From: Ilumatobacter sp. | GTDB taxonomy: Bacteria > Actinomycetota > Acidimicrobiia > Acidimicrobiales > Ilumatobacteraceae | NCBI GenBank assembly: GCA_018666235.1 | Contig: JABJAB010000116.1 | Coordinates: 1 to 5,410 of the forward strand | Length of the DNA: 5,410 nt | Direction: 5' to 3' | Shown here: in pieces, positions 1 to 5,185 of the stretch | Layout: each line of letters starts with the position of its first letter | Position numbering within the stretch: position 1 is the stretch's first letter | The notes under the pieces: model-generated | The model's input: only the letters and a program-made list of their open reading frames with translations | Told to the model about the DNA's origin: nothing | Database searches by the model: none | Translations under genes and position numbers: made by a program

Positions 1-302
1 GCCTTGACGGCGAGTGGATCGACGCCGGCCGCTGCGATGACTGCGGGGGTGAGTGGGTCGAGTGAGAGCGTGTCGCCGTCGCCGTCACGAGTGACGCCGA
101 AGCCTGGGTACCGCGTATCGAGCACACGCTCCGGCGATATCGCAACGTAACGAGACGCTTGGCCACCCGTTGCAGCGCTGGCATCAAGGCGGTCAGCGCC
201 CGGCGTGATCAGCGTGAGAATCGAGGCGAGAATGGCGACGGCCGTGAGAACTCGCAGCGCGCTCGGCGCTCGGCGTCGTGCAGCATGCATCGGCTCGGTC
301 AT
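1..302 (-). CDS. Secreted protein with 'xxPxRxLDTR' surface motif, N-terminal part
   Basis: The gene starts at 302 and runs leftward off the window edge, so only about 100 residues are visible. The N-terminus has a basic stretch (AARRR, residues 8-12), then a hydrophobic core (LRVLTAVAILASILTLI, about 16-32) and small residues, which makes a signal peptide. After it comes RYVAISPERVLDTR (about 49-62), a motif known from repeated domains of large secreted actinobacterial proteins, especially Acidimicrobiia. Further on, PAVIAAAGVDPLAVKA resembles the 'GVP..A.AV' step that usually precedes a conserved NVT segment in those domains. The role is unknown; cell-surface display or adhesion is a guess. 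Its ATG overlaps the TGA of the upstream frame (ATGA), which suggests translational coupling. An in-frame ATG at 326 is an alternative start. Neither start has a clear ribosome binding site. Confidence 0.7.
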   Translation of the reverse strand, partial: MTEPMHAARRRAPSALRVLTAVAILASILTLITPGADRLDASAATGGQASRYVAISPERVLDTRYPGFGVTRDGDGDTLSLDPLTPAVIAAAGVDPLAVK

Positions 303-418
303 GATCGGCCGAAGTTTATGCGACATTCGCCGATCGTGGGGGCCAGGTCGAGTGACTGTTTTGCGATCGTGAACTCCGTAATAGTCGCGTCGAGAACGGA
401 CTCCCAGAGTGGACTCAT
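299..418 (-). pseudogene. Probable C-terminal remnant of the interrupted SCP2-like gene
   Basis: This frame begins with ATG at 416-418 and is the same frame as the SCP2-like start at 628, separated only by the TGA at 455-457. It encodes 39 residues, including ITEFTIAKQSLDLAPTIGEC and ending in RINFGRS. The shape 'F..gK.sl.lA...G...i.fG' resembles the second half of an SCP2 domain. Between the two pieces, the +1 frame reads DTIVLSDRADGQP before its own stop, which would fit the missing middle strand. One extra base near 457 and one missing base near 419-420 would therefore join all three parts into a domain of about 108 residues. The stop overlaps the next gene's ATG as ATGA, an operon-like junction that favours this frame having been the true gene end. 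Alternatives are a standalone small protein or chance coding. Confidence 0.4.
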
Positions 419-454
419 GGCTGACCATCGGCACGATCTGAGAGCACGATGGTG

Positions 455-628
455 TCAGGCGGCGAGGCGGCCGTCGACCCAGATGTCGGCCGCGGGATCG
501 TTGAGTCGGAAGTTGATCGCCATCTGCTGCTCGACTAGATCGTCGATCGAGTCGTCCTCGGCCACACGCTCAAACATTGCGCCGTAGACATCGACCAACT
601 GATCCGCCCCTGCATATATCCGACTCAT
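455..628 (-). CDS. Short SCP2-like protein, N-terminal domain part (57 aa)
   Basis: The ATG at 628 opens a 57-residue frame. It reads as an acidic helix (DQLVDVYGAMFERVAEDDSI) followed by QMAINFRLNDPAADIWVDGR. The step from helix to an 'I.F...DP.A.I.VDGR' strand pair is how sterol-carrier-protein-2 (SCP2) domains begin. That fold binds lipids in a hydrophobic tunnel. SCP2 domains normally span about 100-130 residues, so the TGA at 455-457 cuts this one near the middle. Coding continues in the same frame after the stop down to 299 (see the next entry), so this is either a broken gene or a sequencing artefact. A TAGGGT box ends 6 bases before the ATG, which could be the -10 element of a leaderless transcript; its AGGG could also act as a weak ribosome binding site. 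The SCP2 assignment comes from recognising the pattern by eye, not from a search. Confidence 0.5.
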   Translation of the reverse strand: MSRIYAGADQLVDVYGAMFERVAEDDSIDDLVEQQMAINFRLNDPAADIWVDGRLAA

Positions 629-634
629 GCCGAC

Positions 635-640
635 ACCCTA
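635..640 (-). promoter_or_regulatory. -10 box TAGGGT, leaderless start for the SCP2-like gene
   Basis: TAGGGT on the minus strand ends exactly 6 bases before the ATG at 628, so a transcript starting 7 bases after the box would begin at the start codon. It matches the actinobacterial TAnnnT -10 form. No good -35 box is visible; GACAGG is present upstream at an 18-base spacing. It lies back to back with the CapA promoter. Confidence 0.4.
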
Positions 641-718
641 CGAAATGCTGGGGCCGGGCCTGTCTCATTGGCCGACTTGATGCCTCGGACTGTTCGGATG
701 CGCACGACCTTGGTCATC

Positions 719-724
719 TATCAT
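719..724 (+). promoter_or_regulatory. -10 box TATCAT, leaderless start for the CapA-family gene
   Basis: TATCAT differs from TATAAT at one position and ends 6 bases before the ATG at 731. That spacing puts the transcript start on the A of the start codon. There is no Shine-Dalgarno sequence before 731, so a leaderless mRNA explains the start. A convincing -35 box is not visible. Confidence 0.5.
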
Positions 725-730
725 CGTCAG

Positions 731-1909
731 ATGCCCCGTTTCGGAGTTCGACGGTCGCTCCTGGCTGTTGGTGTGGCAGCGGGATGCTTGATCACGGCGG
801 GGCCCTTCACGGGTGGCGCAACTCGGTCCGAAAGCATCGATGGTTTGGGTCGGGCAACTGCGCCTGCTGAACGGCTCACCCCGCCCGTGCGCCACCTGAC
901 CGTCTCGGGAACGGGAGACATCTTGCCGCACAGCCCACTTTGGTCGCAGGCAGCGAGCAATGCCGGTGGGGCCGGGTACAACTTCGCGCCGATGTTCGCC
1001 GACATCGCGCCGGTGATTGGCTTCGCCGACCTCGCGATCTGCCATCTCGAGACCCCGATCGTGCCTGTCGGTCAGGCGCTGTCGACCTATCCGGTGTACG
1101 GAGTGCCGGTTGAAGTAACCAATGCCATTGCCAGCGCCGGGTACGACCGCTGCTCGACCGCGAGCAACCACACGTTCGATCGTGGGGTCGCAGGCATCGA
1201 TCGAACGGTCGCGGCGCTTGAGTCGGTAGGCGTTCAGCAGTCAGGAATGGCTCGGACCCCTGCGGAGGCGATTCCGCAAGTCGTCAGCATGAATGGCGCT
1301 GCGGTCACCCATTTGTCCTACACCTATGGCTTTAACGGCGCGTACGTCCCCTCTGGCCAACAGTGGCGGTCGCCGCTCATCAACGTCGACCGGATCATCG
1401 CCGATGGTCGCGTGGCGCGACAACGCGGCGCCGAGCTTGTCGTACTCAGTCTTCATTGGGGCGTCGAGTATGACCGCCAGCCCAGCGCAGAGCAGAGAAG
1501 AGTTGCTGAGGCGGTGACCGCGAGCGGCGCCGTGGATCTGATTCTTGGCCACCATGCGCACGTGCTGCAACCAGTCGAGCGAATCAACGGCGTCTGGGTT
1601 GCATTCGGACTCGGCAATTTCTTGTCGAATATGCGCGAGAGCCCGTGGTTCCCTGCCTCTTCCCAAGACGGAGCGGTCGTCGACTTCAATGTCACGTTTG
1701 TCGACAACGCGAGGAAGCCCAATGGTGTTGAAGCCGTCGTGGACCGCCCCCGTGTGATACCGACCTGGGTCGATAGGGACAACGGGTGGATAATTCGAGA
1801 CGTGCGTGCTCAACTCGCTGACCCGACGATCCCTGGAAATCGCCGAGCAGCCTTACTCAGGTCGCTCGCTCGGACTACGGCTGTGCTCGGCGAGTTCGTT
1901 CCCCGTTGA
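731..1909 (+). CDS. Exported CapA-family protein (poly-gamma-glutamate/capsule synthesis type, metallophosphatase-like)
   Basis: This is a 392-residue protein of the CapA/PgsA family, whose fold is that of calcineurin-like phosphoesterases. Members are linked to poly-gamma-glutamate or capsule formation; the exact reaction is not settled. Visible motifs are SGTGDILPH (59-67, likely metal-binding Asp63), CHLETP (104-109, where the family usually has N-L-E), ASNHTFDRG (144-152), LSLHWGVEY (239-247), LGHHAHVLQPVE (272-283) and FGLGNFL (292-298). All family blocks are present in order and the length is normal. The N-terminus has RR at 7-8, a hydrophobic core and AAGC at 16-19, so it is either a Sec signal or a weak lipobox. 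I chose 731 over upstream in-frame starts (TTG 668, ATG 680, ATG 698) because it gives a clean signal peptide and sits 6 bases after a TATCAT box. An exported M14 peptidase follows. Confidence 0.88.
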   Translation: MPRFGVRRSLLAVGVAAGCLITAGPFTGGATRSESIDGLGRATAPAERLTPPVRHLTVSGTGDILPHSPLWSQAASNAGGAGYNFAPMFADIAPVIGFADLAICHLETPIVPVGQALSTYPVYGVPVEVTNAIASAGYDRCSTASNHTFDRGVAGIDRTVAALESVGVQQSGMARTPAEAIPQVVSMNGAAVTHLSYTYGFNGAYVPSGQQWRSPLINVDRIIADGRVARQRGAELVVLSLHWGVEYDRQPSAEQRRVAEAVTASGAVDLILGHHAHVLQPVERINGVWVAFGLGNFLSNMRESPWFPASSQDGAVVDFNVTFVDNARKPNGVEAVVDRPRVIPTWVDRDNGWIIRDVRAQLADPTIPGNRRAALLRSLARTTAVLGEFVPR

Positions 1910-2021
1910 CTTCTCAATCATTCGGATTTTGACGACGTCCTGACTCTGGCAACGTTGGGATTCTCCGAAATTTCCGACTCGCAACAGCACGGTAACTCCT
2001 CAACCGAGTGGGTCGTTCGGC

Positions 2022-2027
2022 TAGGTT
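2022..2027 (+). promoter_or_regulatory. -10 box TAGGTT upstream of the M14 peptidase gene
   Basis: TAGGTT fits TAnnnT and lies 6 bases before an ATC codon at 2034, from which the frame reads MVTRRTAIRT if ATC is read as Met. It is the same spacing as at the other leaderless-looking genes here. The box also contains the in-frame TAG that limits the gene upstream. No clear -35 box is seen. Confidence 0.4.
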
Positions 2028-2090
2028 TTCGACATCGTTACTCGGCGCACAGCAATTAGAACGGTTGCCGGAGTCGCAGTCACAACCGCT

Positions 2091-2840
2091 GTGGGCTGGC
2101 GAAGCTTCGCGGGTGCTCGCTCCGCACCTTCGGTCGATAAAGCGGCGTCGGTGGCTTCCCCGGCAGTGCGTCTTGACCCGGTCGCTGATCGTGGACGTTG
2201 GACCCAAGGTTCGATTGGCACCACAGTCCAAGGGCGCCAGATTGTTCGATGGGACTCTCGATCGCGTGGAGCGACACGGCATGTGACGGTGGTGTCTGGG
2301 ATGCACGGCAACGAGCGGATCACCTACCCGTTGGCGGAGGCATTCCTCCACACCGCCCGCCCGGCCGACATGAACGTGACGATCATTCCATCGCTGAACC
2401 CGGATGGCTGGGCGGCGAACACCCGGCGCAATGCTCGGGGCGTCGATCTGAACCGCAATTTTCCGTGGCTGTGGTCTTCATCGAAGGACAGCTCTGGTCC
2501 TGGTCCGGGTTCGGAACTCGAAACGCAGGCGGCGATGAACTTGCTGCAGACCGAGCGACCCGACTTGGTGATTTGGATCCACCAACCCCTCGACTACGTG
2601 GCGCCTGTTGCCGACTGCCCGATTCAGTACGCGGAGTTGTGGGCGAACGCTGCTGGGATTCAAGTTCGTCCCGCAGTCTCTCATCTCGGTGGTGGTGAAT
2701 CGTGGTCGGCGCGGACCGCCGGGTTGCGCTCGATGTTGGTGGAGGTGACGTCATGGTCGACGGCGCAATCGCTTGTCGATGACCACGTGCGCGGCTTCAC
2801 CGCGCTGCTGCCACACGTGTCTGTGCACCGGTCGAAGTAG
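2091..2840 (+). CDS. M14 zinc carboxypeptidase, MpaA-like (gamma-D-glutamyl-diaminopimelate amidase type), probably exported
   Basis: Numbered from GTG 2091 (249 aa), the protein shows the full M14 catalytic set. Zinc ligands are His72 and Glu75 in SGMHGNE and His164 in IWIHQP. The substrate-binding Asn-Arg is in GVDLNRNFP (117-125), and the catalytic Glu218 is in MLVEVTS. NPDGWAANTRRNARG and GPGPGSELET are typical of the MpaA branch, which cleaves gamma-D-Glu-diaminopimelate bonds in cell-wall peptides. The start is uncertain. GTG 2091 is the only usual start codon after the in-frame TAG at 2022-2024, but the frame is open back to 2025. From ATC 2034 it reads TRRTAIRTVAGVAVTTAVG, a twin-arginine-like export signal that GTG 2091 would cut off. 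If export is real, the enzyme works outside the membrane, unlike cytoplasmic E. coli MpaA. It follows the CapA gene after a gap of about 120-180 bases and seems to have its own promoter. Confidence 0.85.
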   Translation: MGWRSFAGARSAPSVDKAASVASPAVRLDPVADRGRWTQGSIGTTVQGRQIVRWDSRSRGATRHVTVVSGMHGNERITYPLAEAFLHTARPADMNVTIIPSLNPDGWAANTRRNARGVDLNRNFPWLWSSSKDSSGPGPGSELETQAAMNLLQTERPDLVIWIHQPLDYVAPVADCPIQYAELWANAAGIQVRPAVSHLGGGESWSARTAGLRSMLVEVTSWSTAQSLVDDHVRGFTALLPHVSVHRSK

Positions 2841-2903
2841 GTCGCGCCGACTCGCTGCGCCTGCCGCGAGCGGAGCCGGGCCCCTCAACTGTGCTGGCAC
2901 CCG

Positions 2904-2909
2904 TATCGT
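2904..2909 (+). promoter_or_regulatory. -10 box TATCGT, leaderless start for the thioredoxin gene
   Basis: TATCGT ends 6 bases before ATG 2916, again the spacing expected if transcription starts on the start codon. A second AT-rich hexamer, TAGAAT, directly abuts the ATG but would place the transcript start inside the gene. No ribosome binding site is visible. Confidence 0.4.
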
Positions 2910-2915
2910 TAGAAT

Positions 2916-3344
2916 ATGGCAGCAAATGTGGTGCCCTGTCCATCATGTGGTGCGAAGAATCGTGTGCCGGCCGCGTCGTCGGGAAAACCGACGTGCGCAA
3001 AGTGTCATGCCGACCTTCCGTGGCTGGTCGATGCGACCGACGTCGACTTCGCTCAGGTGACCGACACGTCGCGTCTCGTTCTTGTCGACCTGTGGGCGCC
3101 ATGGTGCGGCCCGTGCCGGATGGTGGCGCCAATTCTCGAGAAGCTGGCTGGCGATTTTTCTGGGTCGTTGAAGGTCGTGAAGGTCAACGTCGATGGCTCC
3201 CCGGTGATCTCGCAGCGATTCAACGCGTCGAGTATTCCGATGCTCGTGTTCTTGCGCGACGGCGCAGTCGTCGACACGGTGATTGGTGCTCAGCCCGAGC
3301 ATGTGATGCGCGGAGCGGTCGCGAAGTTGACCTCACCCGGTTGA
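2916..3344 (+). CDS. trxC: Thioredoxin with N-terminal zinc ribbon (TrxC/thioredoxin-2 type)
   Basis: This 142-residue thiol-disulfide reductase has two visible parts. The first is a short zinc ribbon with CPSC (Cys8, Cys11) and CAKC (Cys27, Cys30). The second is a thioredoxin fold with the active site WCGPC (63-67), followed by VNVDGSP and the cis-proline in SSIPMLVFLRDG (Pro108). This is the layout of E. coli thioredoxin 2, where the ribbon binds zinc and tunes redox behaviour. It should act in the cytoplasm, as no signal peptide is present, and would be recharged by a thioredoxin reductase encoded elsewhere. The gene starts 75 bases after the M14 gene but has its own -10 box at the start codon. 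It converges with the Bax inhibitor-1 gene, with 17 bases between the two stop codons. The family is certain; the trxC symbol rests on the zinc ribbon. Confidence 0.93.
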   Translation: MAANVVPCPSCGAKNRVPAASSGKPTCAKCHADLPWLVDATDVDFAQVTDTSRLVLVDLWAPWCGPCRMVAPILEKLAGDFSGSLKVVKVNVDGSPVISQRFNASSIPMLVFLRDGAVVDTVIGAQPEHVMRGAVAKLTSPG

Positions 3345-3361
3345 TTGCCGCCGAACGCTGG

Positions 3362-4168
3362 TCACCTGTTGCGGCCCAGGATGGCCAGGAGTCGCAGAAT
3401 CAGCAGATAGAGCCAGATCAGTGTGACCATGAGGCCATAGGCGCTGTACCACTCCATGAATTTGGGTGCACCGGCCTCGACCCCGGCGTCGATGGAGCCG
3501 AAGTCGAGAGTCAAGCTGAGCGCGGCCAGGATGATTGCGAGCACGGTGACGACCAAGCCGATGGTGCGGAAGCTCTCGCTGTAGAGCCACCCCCAGTCGA
3601 ACAGCGACACGATGAAGACGAAGAAGTAGAGCAACATCAACCCGCCCATTGCGGCCGTGACGCCGAACGCCAGCTTGCGCGTCGGTTTGATGATGCCCAA
3701 GGCGTACACGAGCCAGGCGACGATGAAGACGCAGACGGTGCTGAGGATCGCGGCGCTGACGATGCCTTCGGTTTGTGCCTCGAACATTGCAGAGATCGCA
3801 CCCAGGACGTACCCCTCGAGCATGGCGTAGAGGATGCCGAAAAAGGCTGCGCGGCGAGGGTTGAACGCGCAAAGGATCCCGACGAAGAAGGCACCGAACG
3901 ATGCCAGCCAGAATCCACCTGGAATGGTCACGGTCACATTGGCATAGCCGGCGCCGGCGTCAGCCGCGACGGGATCGGTGGCCGACGACCAGCCCCACGC
4001 ACCAGCAGCAATTAGCACCGCAAGGTTAACAAGCGTCTTGATTGCTACGCCGCCACGAGTCATCGTCGTGCCGCGCTCAGCTGGCGCTGTCATGTACTCG
4101 GATGTGACTCGGTCGCTGAACGCGGGATTGCCGCTGTGGTCAGACGGCGCGTACATCGCTGTGGTCAT
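3362..4168 (-). CDS. Bax inhibitor-1/YccA family integral membrane protein
   Basis: The protein has 268 residues and about seven membrane segments, near 43-61, 84-104, 107-127, 134-156, 167-190, 200-222 and 244-263. The N-terminus has the NPAFSDR stretch (14-20) seen before the first helix in the actinobacterial branch. KPTRKLAFGV (161-170), LDFGSID (221-227), GAPKFMEWYSAYGLMVTL (233-250) and WLYLLILRLL (252-261) mark the conserved core. Bax inhibitor-1 relatives are calcium-leak channels or membrane-protein quality-control partners (YccA inhibits FtsH in E. coli); the role of this branch is not established. The start at 4168 is supported by GAAAGGG on the minus strand (4178-4184), 9 bases upstream. 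The frame is open further upstream to 4381, but that stretch is repeat sequence and not like the family. A 15-bp palindrome lies in the presumed 5' leader. Confidence 0.92.
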   Translation of the reverse strand: MTTAMYAPSDHSGNPAFSDRVTSEYMTAPAERGTTMTRGGVAIKTLVNLAVLIAAGAWGWSSATDPVAADAGAGYANVTVTIPGGFWLASFGAFFVGILCAFNPRRAAFFGILYAMLEGYVLGAISAMFEAQTEGIVSAAILSTVCVFIVAWLVYALGIIKPTRKLAFGVTAAMGGLMLLYFFVFIVSLFDWGWLYSESFRTIGLVVTVLAIILAALSLTLDFGSIDAGVEAGAPKFMEWYSAYGLMVTLIWLYLLILRLLAILGRNR

Positions 4169-4189
4169 TTTGTCGGACCCTTTCTGGGG

Positions 4190-4204
4190 TGGGCACGGTG
4201 CCCA
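4190..4204. promoter_or_regulatory. Palindrome TGGGCAC-G-GTGCCCA upstream of the Bax inhibitor-1 gene
   Basis: This is a perfect inverted repeat with 7-base arms and a one-base centre, ending 21 bases before the start codon at 4168 and just upstream of its ribosome binding site. A TAnnnT box (TAGTTT, minus strand, 4221-4226) lies just beyond it, so the palindrome would sit in the 5' leader or near the transcript start. It could be an operator for a dimeric repressor. The one-base centre argues against a simple RNA hairpin. The binding factor is unknown. Confidence 0.35.
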
Positions 4205-4260
4205 AAGCTCATCACCCTTCAAACTAGGCGGTGGGTGGGTTTGGAGGCACTGGCGGGTCG

Positions 4261-4379
4261 GTGTTGGCTGATTGACAGGCAATTTGACTGGGACACTTTG
4301 GTTATCCCCGGTTGGAATTGGGAACGGGCCAGATGGCTCTCTGCTTGTGCGTACACGTGCGAGGTTCACTCGTGCGCCC
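4261..4379. repeat. 119-bp direct repeat, copy 1 (decayed tRNA-leader copy)
   Basis: This segment matches 5186-5304 over its full length with about six mismatches and two single-base gaps (about 93% identity, aligned by hand). The first part, GATTGACAGGCAATTTGACT onward through GGGACACTTTGGTTATCC, is nearly unchanged. Differences cluster where the second copy has its TATCCT promoter box; here it reads TCTGCT. Weaker similarity extends left to about 4228, including GGAGGCAC at 4243. No tRNA follows this copy. It lies between the Bax inhibitor-1 promoter region and the low-GC membrane gene. Confidence 0.9.
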
Positions 4380-4518
4380 ACCGTGACCGCCTAACCCGCC
4401 ATTGAGATCGCCCCTAGTACGGCGAGGATATCGATGTCGGCCGCAATGTTTATTTGCAGCATGGACTCGAAGAAATCCCACAGTTGGTTATCAGAACGCT
4501 GGCCAACGGGCCTGCACG
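4380..4518. other. Non-coding stretch between repeat copy 1 and the small membrane-protein gene
   Basis: No convincing gene or RNA is visible. The stretch holds the downstream side of the leftward membrane gene. A GTTGG...CCAAC pairing at about 4484-4506 and GGCC-AACG-GGCC next to it could be a weak terminator, but there is no T-run. GGTTATC and AACGGGCC recur here in the same order as in the 119-bp repeat, which is too little to call a third copy. Confidence 0.4.
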
Positions 4519-4875
4519 TTAGTTGATTGCTATTATTTGAGCTGCCGAAATGATGGCGGTAACTACGGCATTAGTTGCCCTGTAAAAGTTGTATTGACCG
4601 GTCTGACTCGCTGCTTTGCCGACTGCAGTCGAAGCAATGCTGTCGGGCATTGACTCTGCCATTTGCATCCACCCCTGCTGAGCGGCATCGAAAGACAAAA
4701 TTCCAAACAGGCCAACACCGACTGCTGCGACTGTTAGAAGGAGTGCGTAGTCGCCGGCTTCGCCGAAGACAATGGTGGCTGTTAAAGCAAATACTGAAAT
4801 GAAATAGGTGAGCTGAGACCAGCTCTGCCGGGTGGAATTCTGTGCTGACATTTCCATCCATGTTGATTCGTCCAT
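4519..4875 (-). CDS. Unrecognised small membrane protein (118 aa), lower GC than its surroundings
   Basis: I do not recognise this family. The protein has a polar N-terminus (residues 1-20), two close membrane helices (about 22-38 and 42-61, with GEAGD between them), a polar middle rich in Q, S, M and A (62-95), and a third hydrophobic or amphipathic stretch at the C-terminus (about 100-117, AVVTAIISAAQIIAI). There are no cysteines, histidines or catalytic-looking motifs. The start at 4875 is strongly supported by GAAGGAGA on the minus strand (4883-4890), with the AAGGAG core 8 bases upstream; this contrasts with the leaderless genes elsewhere in the window. GC content is about 51% by hand count, against about 68% in a sampled stretch of the M14 gene. 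It lies alone between the two copies of a 119-bp repeat beside tRNA-Lys, which suggests transfer or insertion. A structural or signalling role at the membrane cannot be told apart. Confidence 0.72.
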   Translation of the reverse strand: MDESTWMEMSAQNSTRQSWSQLTYFISVFALTATIVFGEAGDYALLLTVAAVGVGLFGILSFDAAQQGWMQMAESMPDSIASTAVGKAASQTGQYNFYRATNAVVTAIISAAQIIAIN

Positions 4876-4882
4876 AACATTT

Positions 4883-4890
4883 TCTCCTTC
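4883..4890 (-). promoter_or_regulatory. Strong ribosome binding site GAAGGAGA deciding the start at 4875
   Basis: The minus strand reads GAAGGAGA, with AAGGAG 8 bases before ATG 4875. Another ATG (out of frame, in AAAATGTT) lies closer, at about 4 bases, and is less well placed. It is one of only two clear ribosome binding sites in the window. Confidence 0.65.
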
Positions 4891-5185
4891 TAGTTGTCTT
4901 CGGTTGAAAACTGTTTAGCACAAAGTTCTCGACGCTATTGCGGTTAGTTTCTGGCGTCGCTAGTTCGGCGTGCAGAACGGTCTCGACCGTTGGGCCGGCA
5001 GAACCCACCGCGCAGCAACCGGCAACATCACGGACCGGCGGTCCGAGCGAAGGCCCGCAGAACACGAGCCCGAAGTTCGCCCCAAGATGGCGAGGCCGCC
5101 ACACTTCGGCCCAAGTGCAGCGCCCGATAATCGCAGTTCCTGATATGTCGGGTAGGGGCGGTCCTTCGGAGGCACAGTCGGATCT
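4891..5185. other. About 300 bp without a convincing gene, containing short hairpins
   Basis: This stretch separates the small membrane gene from repeat copy 2. No frame in it looks like a real protein. It contains two perfect inverted repeats, AACGGTC-TC-GACCGTT (4976-4991) and CGGACC-GGC-GGTCCG (5031-5045). The word GCAGAAC occurs at 4973, 4998 and 5057. GGCGGTCC occurs at 5037 and again at about 5158, where it runs into the left shoulder of the repeat. The leftmost part must hold the membrane gene's promoter, but no clear -35/-10 pair stands out. An old gene remnant or a structured RNA are both possible. Confidence 0.4.

Noticed and set aside
668..730. Upstream in-frame starts of the CapA-family gene (TTG 668, ATG 680, ATG 698)
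   Set aside because: They would place 11-21 extra polar residues before the signal peptide and lack a ribosome binding site, while ATG 731 is placed correctly behind TATCAT.
1921..1969. TTCGGA...TCCGAA pairing after the CapA-family gene as a terminator
   Set aside because: Six pairs around a 37-base loop with no T-run is not a credible intrinsic terminator.
2841..2903. CTCGC...GCGAG pairing between the M14 and thioredoxin genes
   Set aside because: A five-pair stem with a ten-base loop in GC-rich DNA is expected by chance.
2891..4015. A 374-codon rightward open frame across the thioredoxin gene and the far side of the Bax inhibitor-1 gene
   Set aside because: It overlaps two certain genes in other frames, is rich in D/E/H/Q as expected of antisense to a membrane protein, and has no recognisable domain.
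4169..4381. N-terminal extension of the Bax inhibitor-1 protein to 4381
   Set aside because: The extra 71 residues come from the 119-bp repeat and are proline-rich with no family similarity. The ribosome binding site at 4178-4184 supports 4168.
4480..4518. Possible third, degenerate copy of the repeat (GGTTATC ... AACGGGCC)
   Set aside because: Only two short words match and their spacing differs (12 versus 16 bases).
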